Shown one piece after another: positions 50,812-59,317 of a stretch of DNA of 64,000 bases (positions are counted from its first letter, which is position 1; every line of letters starts with the position of its first letter). Under the pieces are notes generated by a model that was not told where the DNA came from, did not search any database, and saw only the letters and a program-made list of their open reading frames with translations. Position numbers and translations under genes: made by a program. Source of the DNA: Ardenticatenaceae bacterium (GTDB lineage Bacteria > Chloroflexota > Anaerolineae > Promineifilales > Promineifilaceae); NCBI GenBank assembly GCA_020634415.1, contig JACKBT010000012.1, positions 55,148 to 119,147 of the forward strand, given 5' to 3'.

Positions 50812-51768
50812 TTATGAATTGATGCTTGATGTTGCTAAATCAGCGAATATGATAATCCGTTTGTCGTTAACGCGGTAGGGATAACAGGAAATTAGTGTGG
50901 CGCTGGCGTGTTCGGTGGGGTTCATGACCCAGACATCGGTGGGGTCTACGATGGCTATGTCGCGGACGACGTAGGTGAAGGTGGTGAGATCGGTGGAAAT
51001 GATGATTTCGTCGCCTGGTGAAAGTTTATCGAGATAGCGGAAGATTTCGCCGAAGATGTCGTTGTGGGCGGAGAGGATGAGGTTGCCATGTTGGCCGGGC
51101 AGGGGGCTGCCAATGTGCTGCCCTACACCCTTTTTGAGCTGCTCCCAGTCGTCACCTTGTACAATAACGTTGTCTACGTCAATGGCGGGGATTTGGAGGC
51201 GGCGGGCTTGTTGTGGGCCTGGGGTGGGGACGGGCGGGGGGATGTAGGCGTTGATGGCGGGCAGGAGGTGTTCGGGGATGTCGCCGGCTTCGCCTTGTTC
51301 GGGCGGACGGCCGTCTACGGGGGGCTTGTGTCCACTGGGCAGAACAACCACGTCAATGATGGGCGTGGCCGTGGGTGTGGGCAGAGCGATGCTGGCAACT
51401 TGCTCTTGCTGAATCTGGGCCAATTCCTGGTTGAGTTCTTGGCCCGTATTCCAGAGGCCGAAGAGGACGGTGAGGAAGCCGACGATGGCTGTGAGTTCGA
51501 TGAAGAGTAGAAATTTGTTAGCAACCCAGCGCCACTTTAGGCGAGGTGTTGCCGCTTCTTCGGTTGTGGTGGTGGGATGGGGGGCAAAGGTGGGGCGGAT
51601 GATGGGCGGGGGGTCGGGGCTGGGGGCGGGAAGATTGGCGATTTCGATGAGACGGCCGTTTCGCTTCAACCGCTGCAATCGTTCCTGCCGTGCCTCTCGC
51701 TTCTTGCGATAAAGGGCTTGTTGCAGCTCCTCTACCGATAGTTCATCCAATGACTCTTTGCGACGCAT
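50812..51768 (-). CDS. Class D/E-like sortase
   Basis: 318 aa. A charged coiled N-terminus (residues 1-45), one TM helix (86-106) and a Pro/Thr linker precede the sortase barrel. The catalytic set is His235 in LSAHNDIFGEIF, Cys295 in TLISCYPYRV and Arg304 in NDKR. Sortases cleave sorting signals and attach proteins to the cell surface or link pilins. No LPxTG-type substrate is adjacent. In a presumed monoderm-like Chloroflexota envelope this fits surface-protein anchoring. Confidence 0.88.
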   Translation of the reverse strand: MRRKESLDELSVEELQQALYRKKREARQERLQRLKRNGRLIEIANLPAPSPDPPPIIRPTFAPHPTTTTEEAATPRLKWRWVANKFLLFIELTAIVGFLTVLFGLWNTGQELNQELAQIQQEQVASIALPTPTATPIIDVVVLPSGHKPPVDGRPPEQGEAGDIPEHLLPAINAYIPPPVPTPGPQQARRLQIPAIDVDNVIVQGDDWEQLKKGVGQHIGSPLPGQHGNLILSAHNDIFGEIFRYLDKLSPGDEIIISTDLTTFTYVVRDIAIVDPTDVWVMNPTEHASATLISCYPYRVNDKRIIIFADLATSSINS

Positions 51769-51838
51769 GGGCCAATGGTAGTGTGCTTTTGATAATATGT
51801 AAAGTTATTTATGTCATCTTTAAGGCAATTTTCACGCC

Positions 51839-52321
51839 TTAGAGTGCCTTGTAATAACGCACGATGGGTAAGGGCGTGTAGCCTGCTTTTTCATACGACC
51901 TTCTGGCTGGCGCATGACCTGGATCACCACCCGTGCCCACAGACACCAGTTTCATGCCATTTTCCTTCATGCGTTCCAGCGCAAAGAAATTTAGTTGTGT
52001 ACCGATTCCCTGGTTTTGATGGTCAGGGTGCATTGCCAGCATATACACTTCGCCTTCTAGTTTGTCATGGTCAAAGGTGCAAGCAACAAAGCCAGCGACA
52101 GAGCCATCTACATCGGCTACCCAAACGCTTATATTTTCATCCTGACAGGTAGCTGTCACAACCTCACTTTGGGCTTTCTGCCAATTGGGATAAATCAGCT
52201 TGTAGATTTCATTTCCCAGCACTTGCGCAAAGGAGTGGAAAACAGGTTCCCAGGCTAACAAGGATAGGTGGACAACAGCTTTGAGGTCATCGTCGGCCAT
52301 CGGCCGTATTTGTAAAGTCAT
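51839..52321 (-). CDS. GNAT-family N-acetyltransferase
   Basis: 160 aa. Single GNAT domain with VYMLAMHPDHQNQGIGTQLN, the acetyl-CoA pyrophosphate loop Q/RxxGxG/A reading QNQGIG, and the C-terminal SYEKAGYTPLPIVRYYKAL. The substrate is unknown. It starts 2 bases after the M50 protease gene, on the same strand. Confidence 0.9.
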   Translation of the reverse strand: MTLQIRPMADDDLKAVVHLSLLAWEPVFHSFAQVLGNEIYKLIYPNWQKAQSEVVTATCQDENISVWVADVDGSVAGFVACTFDHDKLEGEVYMLAMHPDHQNQGIGTQLNFFALERMKENGMKLVSVGTGGDPGHAPARRSYEKAGYTPLPIVRYYKAL

Positions 52322-52322
52322 G

Positions 52323-53075
52323 CTAAAACATCCCGCCGCCGCGTCCCTGTAAGGTTTGGTAACTTTGGAAGGCTAACAGGCCAAACAGGAGGCCCATCCA
52401 CAGGCTTCTTAAAAAGATGAGACCCACAACAGCCATGATGGCTCCAACTACAGTTGAAACCACCAGTGATTTGCGGAAGCCATCCCAGGGGTCGGCTTTG
52501 ACGAAGAGATTGCGCGATACATTGCCACCGTCAAGGGGATAAACGGGGAGCAGGTTGACAAGCCCCCAAAAGACGTTTACCCACAACAGCGTGGCGATGA
52601 TTGTATTGCCAATAGAACCACCGCTCGGCAAAAAGGCACTGGGAATGGGGATGAAGCCTAACAGCCAGTTAACGGAAACGGAGCCGCCTAACAGGATGAC
52701 CAGGGCAATAACCAACGCTGCCAGTAAAAAGCCAGCGATGGGGCCAGCCAGGGAGATGATGATTTGCTCGGTTGTTTCGTCGCTGCTGCGGCCACCCCAG
52801 CGGGCGGAACGGGGAATTGCCAGCCCGCCAAACCCATGCAGAACAATGAATGAATCTATCCCATACATCCGCATGGCTAGGGAGTGACCTATCTCGTGGA
52901 TGAGGATGGAGACAAAAACGACGACAACCCAGATGATGATGCCTATCAAGGTGCTGGCATTGATGCCAAAAATGAGGACGATGAGCCAAAAGAGGGGGTG
53001 GACGCGCACGGGGATGCCAGCAAGGGTGAAGTTGAGATCGTATCGGGTGGGGGGAGGGGCTTGAAAAAAGGGCAT
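52323..53075 (-). CDS. Site-2 protease family (M50) intramembrane metalloprotease
   Basis: 250 aa. The zinc motif is HEIGH (His60, Glu61, His64), with the third ligand in LPVYPLDGGNVSR. Helices surround both (WLIVLIFGINASTLIGIIIW, QIIISLAGPIAGFLLAALV). It has no PDZ or CBS domain. S2P enzymes cleave membrane-bound anti-sigma factors and signal peptides; a partner is not visible nearby, although the anti-sigma factor at 19.2-19.7 kb is a conceivable substrate (inference). Confidence 0.9.
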   Translation of the reverse strand: MPFFQAPPPTRYDLNFTLAGIPVRVHPLFWLIVLIFGINASTLIGIIIWVVVVFVSILIHEIGHSLAMRMYGIDSFIVLHGFGGLAIPRSARWGGRSSDETTEQIIISLAGPIAGFLLAALVIALVILLGGSVSVNWLLGFIPIPSAFLPSGGSIGNTIIATLLWVNVFWGLVNLLPVYPLDGGNVSRNLFVKADPWDGFRKSLVVSTVVGAIMAVVGLIFLRSLWMGLLFGLLAFQSYQTLQGRGGGMF

Positions 53076-53089
53076 GGTGATAACGGCCG

Positions 53090-53479
53090 TTATCCTACAA
53101 TTTCCGAGTCATAACGGCGCATAATTTCTTGGTGCTGCGCATAGGGCGCGGCGTGTAAAGCGGCAATTAACTCGCGCAGGCGAGGGGGCATGATGATGAG
53201 ATAGCGGGTAGGGCCGTGCGCTTCGTAATAGGTGTGAGGCACTCCAGCGGGCACAAATACCGTCGTGCCTGCCTCGGCCTCCACTTGCTTATCGCTAAAT
53301 TTGAAGGTGAGTGTCCCCTCCAAAATGTGCCAGGCTTCATCATCCCTGTAGTGGACGTGAAGGTAATCGGGGCCGCTGCCGCTCCATTCGTGAATGTCGA
53401 AAGATTGACCCAAAGCGGCGAGTGGTTGTTGGTTGCCGACTTGCGATTGATCAGGGGGGACGATTATAGGTTCAGCCAT
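53090..53479 (-). CDS. Cupin-domain protein
   Basis: 129 aa. Motif 1 VHYRDDEAWHILEGTLTF and motif 2 VFVPAGVPHTYYEAHGP give a metal-binding cupin barrel. The function is unknown; single-cupin proteins often bind small effectors or isomerise sugars. It lies 14 bases upstream of the M50 gene on the same strand. Confidence 0.85.
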   Translation of the reverse strand: MAEPIIVPPDQSQVGNQQPLAALGQSFDIHEWSGSGPDYLHVHYRDDEAWHILEGTLTFKFSDKQVEAEAGTTVFVPAGVPHTYYEAHGPTRYLIIMPPRLRELIAALHAAPYAQHQEIMRRYDSEIVG

Positions 53480-53557
53480 TTTTCCATTTTAGTGCTTTAC
53501 GGCCGTTTTACCAACGGCCGTTAGCCAAAGCTAACAAACCATTGCCAAATCAACCAT

Positions 53558-54451
53558 CTACAACGCCATCTCTACCCAGTAGGGGCAGTGATCCGACCCT
53601 TGCGCCTCGAGATCAACCCAGGCATTGCGGACGTATTGGGCCAAACGGCCGCTTACAAAACAGTAGTCCAGCCGTCTTTCATACACAGGCAGATGGGGAT
53701 CATTGCGCCAGGTGATGCACGGTGTTGTTTCGCCATTGGCTGCCGCCCAGCTATCCACAAACGAATCCACGTGGTGGATGCGCCCCACATGGGGCTGCCA
53801 GGGGCCGACCAGAAATTCATACTCTGGGCTGTCGGGCGTGGCGTTGAAATCGCCCATGAGAAGGGCCTCGCTTGGCATCGGCGGTGGCGGTTCGCCGGCT
53901 GACCAATCATCGCCGTCAATGTCGCCAGGGCCGCACCACGCGCCACCACCGATTTGCGCTTGTTGATGGATTTGGCGCAAGGCTTGCAACTGCACCAGCC
54001 GTTCACGCGGAGAATTGTGGTTGAGATGGAGGGAGTAAACCCGCAAGGGTTGGTGGGGTGTGGCGATGATGCCTTCTAGTGCGCCCAAGTCCATGTTGAA
54101 TTGGTTGATGCTCTCGAATTTGGGGAAAACGTGCAGACGGGAAGAGATGATGGGCCAGCGAGCTAGGAGCATAGTGCCGAATTGGCGACGGCCGTTTACC
54201 ACCCGCCCACTCTCGTCCTTTCGACTGCCATCCATATCAAACGCGGGGCCATAGACCCAGTAAAAATCGGGCAGCAAACGGCCGATATCCTCTGGCTGAT
54301 CCATCATACCTGTGCGCGGCCATCCCCGCTCCACTTCTTGCAGGGCGATGATGTCGGCCGTGTGAATGGCTTCGGTGATGCGGGGGAGATCGTAACGGCC
54401 GTCGCGCCCCAACGAGTAGCGGATGTTGTATGTCACCAGCTTTATGTTCAT
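53558..54451 (-). CDS. Endonuclease/exonuclease/phosphatase family hydrolase
   Basis: 297 aa, an EEP fold. The metal site includes YNIRYSLG, ALQEVERGW, LMGDFNATPDSPEY and a final GSDHCPYWVEMAL. No signal peptide is present. This could be an endonuclease, a phosphodiesterase or a phosphatase; residues do not decide. It is a single gene. Confidence 0.85.
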   Translation of the reverse strand: MNIKLVTYNIRYSLGRDGRYDLPRITEAIHTADIIALQEVERGWPRTGMMDQPEDIGRLLPDFYWVYGPAFDMDGSRKDESGRVVNGRRQFGTMLLARWPIISSRLHVFPKFESINQFNMDLGALEGIIATPHQPLRVYSLHLNHNSPRERLVQLQALRQIHQQAQIGGGAWCGPGDIDGDDWSAGEPPPPMPSEALLMGDFNATPDSPEYEFLVGPWQPHVGRIHHVDSFVDSWAAANGETTPCITWRNDPHLPVYERRLDYCFVSGRLAQYVRNAWVDLEAQGSDHCPYWVEMAL

Positions 54452-54481
54452 GGTTATGATGAATAAGGGGAAATAGGGGAT

Positions 54482-54817
54482 TTAAAGCGTGATGCGGGCC
54501 AAAGATGGGGCCAGTTTGGGTAGTTCATTCGAAGCCACTTGCCACACGATGTCTAGATTGACACCAAAATATTGGTGAATGAGACGATCCCGCATACCCG
54601 CCATACTACGCCAGGGAATTTGCGGATTGTCCTCTCGTAACTGGTCTGAAATACCTTTAGCTGCCTCGCCGATTATTTCAATGTTGCGAATCACAGCATC
54701 CTGCGTTTTGGTATCACCTAAAAAAGCCTCAGAAGAGGTATTGTCGAGGTATGTTTCAATGCGCCGAATGGCTTCCTGTATATCGCCCAAAAGGTCGGTA
54801 TCTGTTCGACTAGACAT
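54482..54817 (-). CDS. hepT: HepT ribonuclease toxin
   Basis: 111 aa from ATG 54817, overlapping the antitoxin stop by 8 bases. HEPN domain with the RX4HXY motif as RDRLIHQY (Arg76, His81, Tyr83). The fold is an all-helical RNase dimer that cuts RNA unless AMPylated on the Tyr by its partner. The preceding gene is the MNT nucleotidyltransferase, giving a standard HepT-MntA pair. Confidence 0.92.
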   Translation of the reverse strand: MSSRTDTDLLGDIQEAIRRIETYLDNTSSEAFLGDTKTQDAVIRNIEIIGEAAKGISDQLREDNPQIPWRSMAGMRDRLIHQYFGVNLDIVWQVASNELPKLAPSLARITL

Positions 54818-55112
54818 AGACGATGCTTTCGGTAATGCGTTTGGCAACTGTTTTGCGGCGGATGGCTTTAATGCCTGTTGGTGTGAGGATGTCTATTTTG
54901 CGCCCGAAAAGCTCCTCCAAATACTCCCCTAATTCCATGAAACGGAGGCCAATCGGCCGTTCAAATTCCACCACAATATCAATATCACTGGCATCATGAG
55001 ACCGACCTTCAACAAATGAACCAAAAAGACCAATCTTGCTGACACCAAATTCATCGGCAAGATAAGGTGTTTGTTCGCGGAGCAGTTGTAAAATCTGGTC
55101 TTGGGTCAACAT
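54810..55112 (-). CDS. mntA: MntA nucleotidyltransferase antitoxin
   Basis: 100 aa. The minimal nucleotidyltransferase motif is [21 protein letters not shown] (Gly31-Ser32, then Asp43 and Asp45). MntA adds AMP to the HepT tyrosine and silences its RNase. Antitoxin first, toxin second, with 8-base overlap, is the usual order. Confidence 0.92.
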   Translation of the reverse strand: MLTQDQILQLLREQTPYLADEFGVSKIGLFGSFVEGRSHDASDIDIVVEFERPIGLRFMELGEYLEELFGRKIDILTPTGIKAIRRKTVAKRITESIVYV

Positions 55113-55154
55113 GAGTTAAAGTATACATGATTGAGGAAGTGAGGGCTATACGGA

Positions 55155-55188
55155 AGAAGTTCAACTTCTCAGAAAAAGTTGAACTTCT
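55155..55188. repeat. Hairpin repeat AGAAGTTCAACTT, copy 1
   Basis: A 13-bp perfect stem (55155-55167 with 55176-55188). The core TTCAACTTCTCAGAA recurs at 56261-56275. Confidence 0.85.
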
Positions 55189-55218
55189 AAATGGGCAGGC
55201 AGCTTTGTACTCGCGGGC

Positions 55219-55929
55219 TTAATATCTGTTGCAGATGAATTTGCCAGTGGCAACGGCCGTCTCTTCAATCTGCCGCAGCAGTTCAGCCCTGGCCTGTGGC
55301 TCGGTTGTGGCCAAGAGGCGGGCCGCGTTGCGCCACACGGTTTCCCGCCAACGGGCAATCAGGCGCGACAGCAGCAGTTCGTCAAACGGCCCCATCAGCT
55401 TATCTACAACATCCATCAGGGGCATGGCTGGCTCTAGCACCTCATCTTGCACGGCATCAATGGTGCGCCCAATGATTTCGTTGACACGGCAGTGATCGGC
55501 GTAACGGCCGTTACGGGCCTCAACCGAAAGCTGTGCCCACTCTGGCTGCAGCATATCCACCAAAGCCAAGACCAGATCGTAGTTGATATGGGCACTCACG
55601 CCCAGCAGCATCTTTTGTATGGCCGACACACGTGGATCACGTGCCGCGTTGTGGGCCATCTGCCATACCTGGGGGGAGGTTTGCGGCTGGGTTTCGTATG
55701 CCTGGAGGGCGATGAAGTAGTAATGGGCGAAGCGGTGCAGCAGGGCATTGACCCAGACGGGATCATGAAACTGCTGCTGCTCGATGGCTTGCAGCATGTT
55801 GCTGGTCATCATCATGTAGCAGCGGAGAAAGAGGGCTTTGTCATCAGCGGCCGTTTGCCACTGCTGAATCTGCTGCGCCATTTGAGTGAGGAGGAGAGCG
55901 GGGGTGTGTAATAGCAGGCTGTGTGTCAT
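55219..55929 (-). CDS. DUF5995-family protein
   Basis: 236 aa, soluble and helical. DUF5995 features are FHDPVWVNALLHRFAHYYF, the hallmark LLGVSAHINYDLVLALVDML and DHCRVNEIIGRTIDAVQDEV. The conserved His/Asp/Asn cluster suggests an enzyme or ligand-binding helical bundle, but the function is unknown. It lies between two copies of a 13-bp hairpin repeat. Confidence 0.8.
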   Translation of the reverse strand: MTHSLLLHTPALLLTQMAQQIQQWQTAADDKALFLRCYMMMTSNMLQAIEQQQFHDPVWVNALLHRFAHYYFIALQAYETQPQTSPQVWQMAHNAARDPRVSAIQKMLLGVSAHINYDLVLALVDMLQPEWAQLSVEARNGRYADHCRVNEIIGRTIDAVQDEVLEPAMPLMDVVDKLMGPFDELLLSRLIARWRETVWRNAARLLATTEPQARAELLRQIEETAVATGKFICNRY

Positions 55930-55941
55930 ATGTCAGGCATG

Positions 55942-56238
55942 TTACCCAAAAGAGACTGTCCCCACCAGAACATCACCATGTTGGACATCTTCTTTGTTGA
56001 TGCCCTCCAGAATGAGGCCCACTCTGTCGCCAGCCTTTGCCTCCTGTTGTCGGCGCCGATACAGTTCGATGTGGGCGACAACGGCCGTTTTCATCCCCGC
56101 CGCCCCCCGAATATAAACCTCATTACCCACCCTGATCTCACCTACTTCAATGTCCCCCGTCACCACCGTGCCGCGACCACGAATGGCAAACACATCTGCT
56201 ACTGTCATGCGAAATGAGGGGTCGGTATACATAGTCAT
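55942..56238 (-). CDS. Stand-alone EF-Tu domain II-like protein
   Basis: 98 aa from ATG 56238; an alternative ATG lies two codons later and has better ribosome spacing. Nearly the whole protein is a translation-GTPase domain II: FRMTVADVFAIRGRGTVVTG, IEVGEIRVGNEVYIRG and AKAGDRVGLILEGINKEDVQ. No G domain is present. It could bind RNA or a translation factor; the function is not known. Confidence 0.8.
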   Translation of the reverse strand: MTMYTDPSFRMTVADVFAIRGRGTVVTGDIEVGEIRVGNEVYIRGAAGMKTAVVAHIELYRRRQQEAKAGDRVGLILEGINKEDVQHGDVLVGTVSFG

Positions 56239-56255
56239 TAGTCTCCTTGCCATTT

Positions 56256-56289
56256 AGACGTTCAACTTCTCAGAAGAAGTTGAACGTCT
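56256..56289. repeat. Hairpin repeat AGACGTTCAACTT, copy 2
   Basis: AGACGTTCAACTT pairs with AAGTTGAACGTCT. It shares the TTCAACTTCTCAGAA core with 55155-55188 but the outer bases have changed on both sides in a compensated way, so pairing is retained. Confidence 0.85.
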
Positions 56290-56322
56290 TCCATACTGAA
56301 ATTTAGAGATTGAATCCTCGCT

Positions 56323-57270
56323 TTACAGCACCTTTTCATAATACAACCAGGCGGGCAGCGGCTGGAAGCCAAGCTGCCGATTCAGGTCATACATGGGATT
56401 GTTCTCTTCATTATTTGTGAGAATGTAGTGACAGCCATGCTGCTGGGCATAGGCAATGCTCTTGACCTTGAGGGCAGTGGCGATTTTGCGGCGGCGATAG
56501 CGGCGAATGGTGCCGGTGATGCCGGCGAACAGACTGTGGGCGCGGGTGGAGGAAATATTGACCACACACATACCCACATACTGCTCGGCTCCGCTTTTGC
56601 TGGTGTCCACCGCAATTTGCCAAGAATCAGGCCGGAAGTCTTCACCCTCATAATATTCGGCATACTCGGCAAAAGGCACTTCCTCTACGGGATGGGGCGA
56701 GGGAATGTCCTGGTTTATCTGGTTGAACAGCCGCCAGATGTGTTCTTGCCACTTCTCGTCTCGGTGCATCACTTCGGTCAGGGTGACAAATTCAAGGCCC
56801 TGTGCTGTCAACGTCTCCAAGATATTGACATAAGATGACAGATCGCAGGCGGCAACATCTAAGATGGAACGAGGGAAGCGCATTTTCAGGGTAAAACCAG
56901 CCTCTGCCAGCAAACGCACGCGGTAGGTCTGGTTCTCTTTGGGTTCAGAGGCGAGGGTGCGGGGCTGGTGCTTTTTCATGTCGGCAAACAGATGGGCTTG
57001 CAGTTGGGCAGGCACCTCGCTGGCCTGGAAGTCGGGGTGGATGTGCAGGGCGAACATCATGATGGTGTTGTCATCTTCGGCGGGGAAGTAGCCGCCGCTG
57101 CCGACAATACGGCCGTTTACCACCACCACAAAATGGGTCAAATATTCTTCGTCAGCCTGCCGCAGCTTGTCTACTGTCACCAGTTCATCTGGTTCCAATG
57201 CCTTGTGAATGGCTAACAGGGCGGCATATGCTTCGTCGGTGGGGGCAAACGGCCGTATCTCCACCATCAT
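56323..57270 (-). CDS. GNAT acetyltransferase, two-domain
   Basis: 315 aa. Two GNAT-like halves: the first with VVVVNGRIVGSGGYFP and MMFALHIHPDFQASE, the second with VGMCVVNISSTRAHSLFAGI and TGTIRRYRRRKIATALKVKS. The acetyl-CoA loop in the second half is RRRKIA. The substrate is unknown. Its start overlaps the stop of another tandem GNAT gene by 4 bases, so the two are translationally coupled. Confidence 0.85.
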   Translation of the reverse strand: MMVEIRPFAPTDEAYAALLAIHKALEPDELVTVDKLRQADEEYLTHFVVVVNGRIVGSGGYFPAEDDNTIMMFALHIHPDFQASEVPAQLQAHLFADMKKHQPRTLASEPKENQTYRVRLLAEAGFTLKMRFPRSILDVAACDLSSYVNILETLTAQGLEFVTLTEVMHRDEKWQEHIWRLFNQINQDIPSPHPVEEVPFAEYAEYYEGEDFRPDSWQIAVDTSKSGAEQYVGMCVVNISSTRAHSLFAGITGTIRRYRRRKIATALKVKSIAYAQQHGCHYILTNNEENNPMYDLNRQLGFQPLPAWLYYEKVL

Positions 57271-58190
57271 CCCCCCTCTTTAACTTGTTTTGGCTCCACC
57301 TCCACATAATAACGCAAGGCATCATGCGTCTGTTTGAAGCCAGTTTGCAATGAAAGGTTGATGGCCTTTTCATTGTAACTGCCATGATCCACACAAACCG
57401 TCCGCGCCCCATGCTGGCGCAGCGTTTGCAAAGCTGCCAACTCCAATGCCCGCCCCAGTCCCAACCCCTGATACTCTGGATGAACGCCCAACGGCTCAAA
57501 CTGCCCCACATCCTGCCAGAGCCAGCAGATACAGAAACCAGCCAGCACGCCTTCTGGTGTAACGGCTACGAGATCAATTTCTGGCTTGTAGGCTGGATGT
57601 TTTAGCGTTCGCTGCCGCCAGGTGGCGGTCATGTTGCTGGAGTCGAAGGCGGCGCGGTGCAGCCGCACGTAATCTGCCACTTCGGCTTCGCCGCGTAAGG
57701 GGCGAATGGTGAAACCAGCCGGCAGTTGGGGTGGAGGCAGTTCCTGGTCGAGGTCTATTTCCAGGCGGATGACGCTCCAGTCGAATTTTTGGAAGCCGAG
57801 TTGAGTGAGGAGATCGGCCGTTTGCGCTGCGTCTGGTGACTCGGCAAAAAACTCCACCGATCCCCAAAAATCATCACCCGTTCGTTGGGCATAACTTTGC
57901 ATCTGCGCTTGCCCCCAGATGAAGATTTCCTTTTCCAAAGTAGAGCCGCGCAATGAGGGGTGCAAGGCGTAATCCACATTCCACCAGGGTGGCTGGAATA
58001 CTGCCCAGGCCATGAGCTTCTCCTCTTGTTGCCACAAACCGACTTCGCAGCCCCGTTCTTGCCAGGTGGAGGTGAGGCGGTAGGGCATATCTACGCGGTG
58101 GATGTTAGGATGCTGTGGGTCGGCGGTGAGCAGGTTGTGTAGCTGCTCGAGGTCGGGGTTGGTTGTGGTTGTGAAGGTTGTTGGTTTCAT
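57267..58190 (-). CDS. GNAT acetyltransferase, two-domain
   Basis: 307 aa. The C-terminal half has the full acetyl-CoA site EPLGVHPEYQGLGLGRALE and VDHGSYNEKAINLSLQTGF; the N-terminal half is a degenerate GNAT (WAVFQPPWWNVDYALHPSL). Tandem-GNAT proteins like these acetylate or acylate small amines. It is first of the coupled pair. Confidence 0.88.
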   Translation of the reverse strand: MKPTTFTTTTNPDLEQLHNLLTADPQHPNIHRVDMPYRLTSTWQERGCEVGLWQQEEKLMAWAVFQPPWWNVDYALHPSLRGSTLEKEIFIWGQAQMQSYAQRTGDDFWGSVEFFAESPDAAQTADLLTQLGFQKFDWSVIRLEIDLDQELPPPQLPAGFTIRPLRGEAEVADYVRLHRAAFDSSNMTATWRQRTLKHPAYKPEIDLVAVTPEGVLAGFCICWLWQDVGQFEPLGVHPEYQGLGLGRALELAALQTLRQHGARTVCVDHGSYNEKAINLSLQTGFKQTHDALRYYVEVEPKQVKEGG

Positions 58191-58244
58191 GATTTTTTTG
58201 ATTTTTTGGGGATGGTGGGGGAAACGGCCGTTACCAACTCTCTG

Positions 58245-58662
58245 CTATACATCGTAAAGCTCAATATCTATAGACTTGGGAGTAAGTTTGTCTGCTTCAG
58301 ATACACACCGTGATGACATGATACTCTGTTTGAAATCTTCAATATCAGTGCTATCAAACCATTGATTCCCTGACTCAATAGTTAGTTCACTTGGTTCATA
58401 ATTTAAATTCTTGTCCATGTACAAGCATAAAGATCGTGACGTTCTCAGCAGAATGTTACAAAAACACTTGCCCACCATGAACAATTGTATGCAGGCTAAT
58501 GTTTCGCTGATCGTACATCCATTCATGATCGGGCACAAGTCCAACGAAAACAGGGCCGCCTGAATTAGTCCATGGGCAGGAGTGAATCAATGGGTCGCAA
58601 TCTTTATGACGCATTGCTACCAGCGACACCACTTTGGATATGCCATCCAGACAATATGTCAT
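58245..58662 (-). pseudogene. Possible broken hypothetical gene in atypical island
   Basis: Two overlapping minus-strand frames, 58662-58456 (MTYCLDGISKVVSLVAMRHK to VHGGQVFL) and 58544-58245 (NLNYEPSELTIESGNQWFD to IDIELYDV), look like halves of one gene joined by a frameshift near 58460-58540. No family is recognised. The region is more AT-rich than its neighbours and has no ACGGCCGT. It could be a degraded accessory gene. Confidence 0.35.
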
Positions 58663-58826
58663 AATCTCATCATCAGAGGCAGGCTATCGCCATGATATTC
58701 GCTGCGGATATCGATCGTCGCCAGGGGATGGGCGAAAGCGGTCCATCCAAATGAAATTGGCTCTATCACCTTATGGGATAAATGCATGAATACAGCAAAG
58801 CTAATCGCCCATCTGACTCCTGAATC

Positions 58827-59093
58827 TCAAATGTTTTCTAAAGAATGATTGGCATTGATTCCCGCAATAAGCTCGTGCGCATCCCCGCGGTTGCATGTCA
58901 ATCCCACCGAACTGTCATGTGATGTTGAGAGCAGATTAAAGCCGTAAACATAAACACCGTTGGCCCTCATGCCTGAGAAGCTAAGCGGTTCTACCAAGGT
59001 TTCACCCGCAAAAAAATCTTTGGAAATCTGTTGGGACCTAAAGTCAATGGCCCGCTCGAGCAAATGGTATCGTAATGCTTCAATCGAGCTCAT
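58827..59093 (-). CDS. Hypothetical protein in atypical island
   Basis: 88 aa. MSSIEALRYHLLERAIDFRS and FFAGETLVEPLSFSGMRANG give no recognised family. An AGGAG precedes it, but about 30 bases away. It could be a real small gene or a fragment. Another short frame (59252 to about 59145, start MEDIEGKTDVIVEIG) lies upstream on the same strand. Confidence 0.35.
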   Translation of the reverse strand: MSSIEALRYHLLERAIDFRSQQISKDFFAGETLVEPLSFSGMRANGVYVYGFNLLSTSHDSSVGLTCNRGDAHELIAGINANHSLENI

Positions 59094-59317
59094 AGTTCAA
59101 TCACCAATCAAGGTAATCTCCTTATCCGCTACTTTACTTGGTTAGGAATCGAATTTGCGCCAAAAGTAAAAATCCATCCTTAAAAGCGCTGTATCCATGG
59201 GTGAGCCTATCTCAACTATCACATCGGTCTTACCTTCAATATCCTCCATGTCAGAGGTCTGGAAAGAAATTGACGATCATGATTTCGAGGATTTCCCTGA
59301 AGACGTAAAGACTTATG

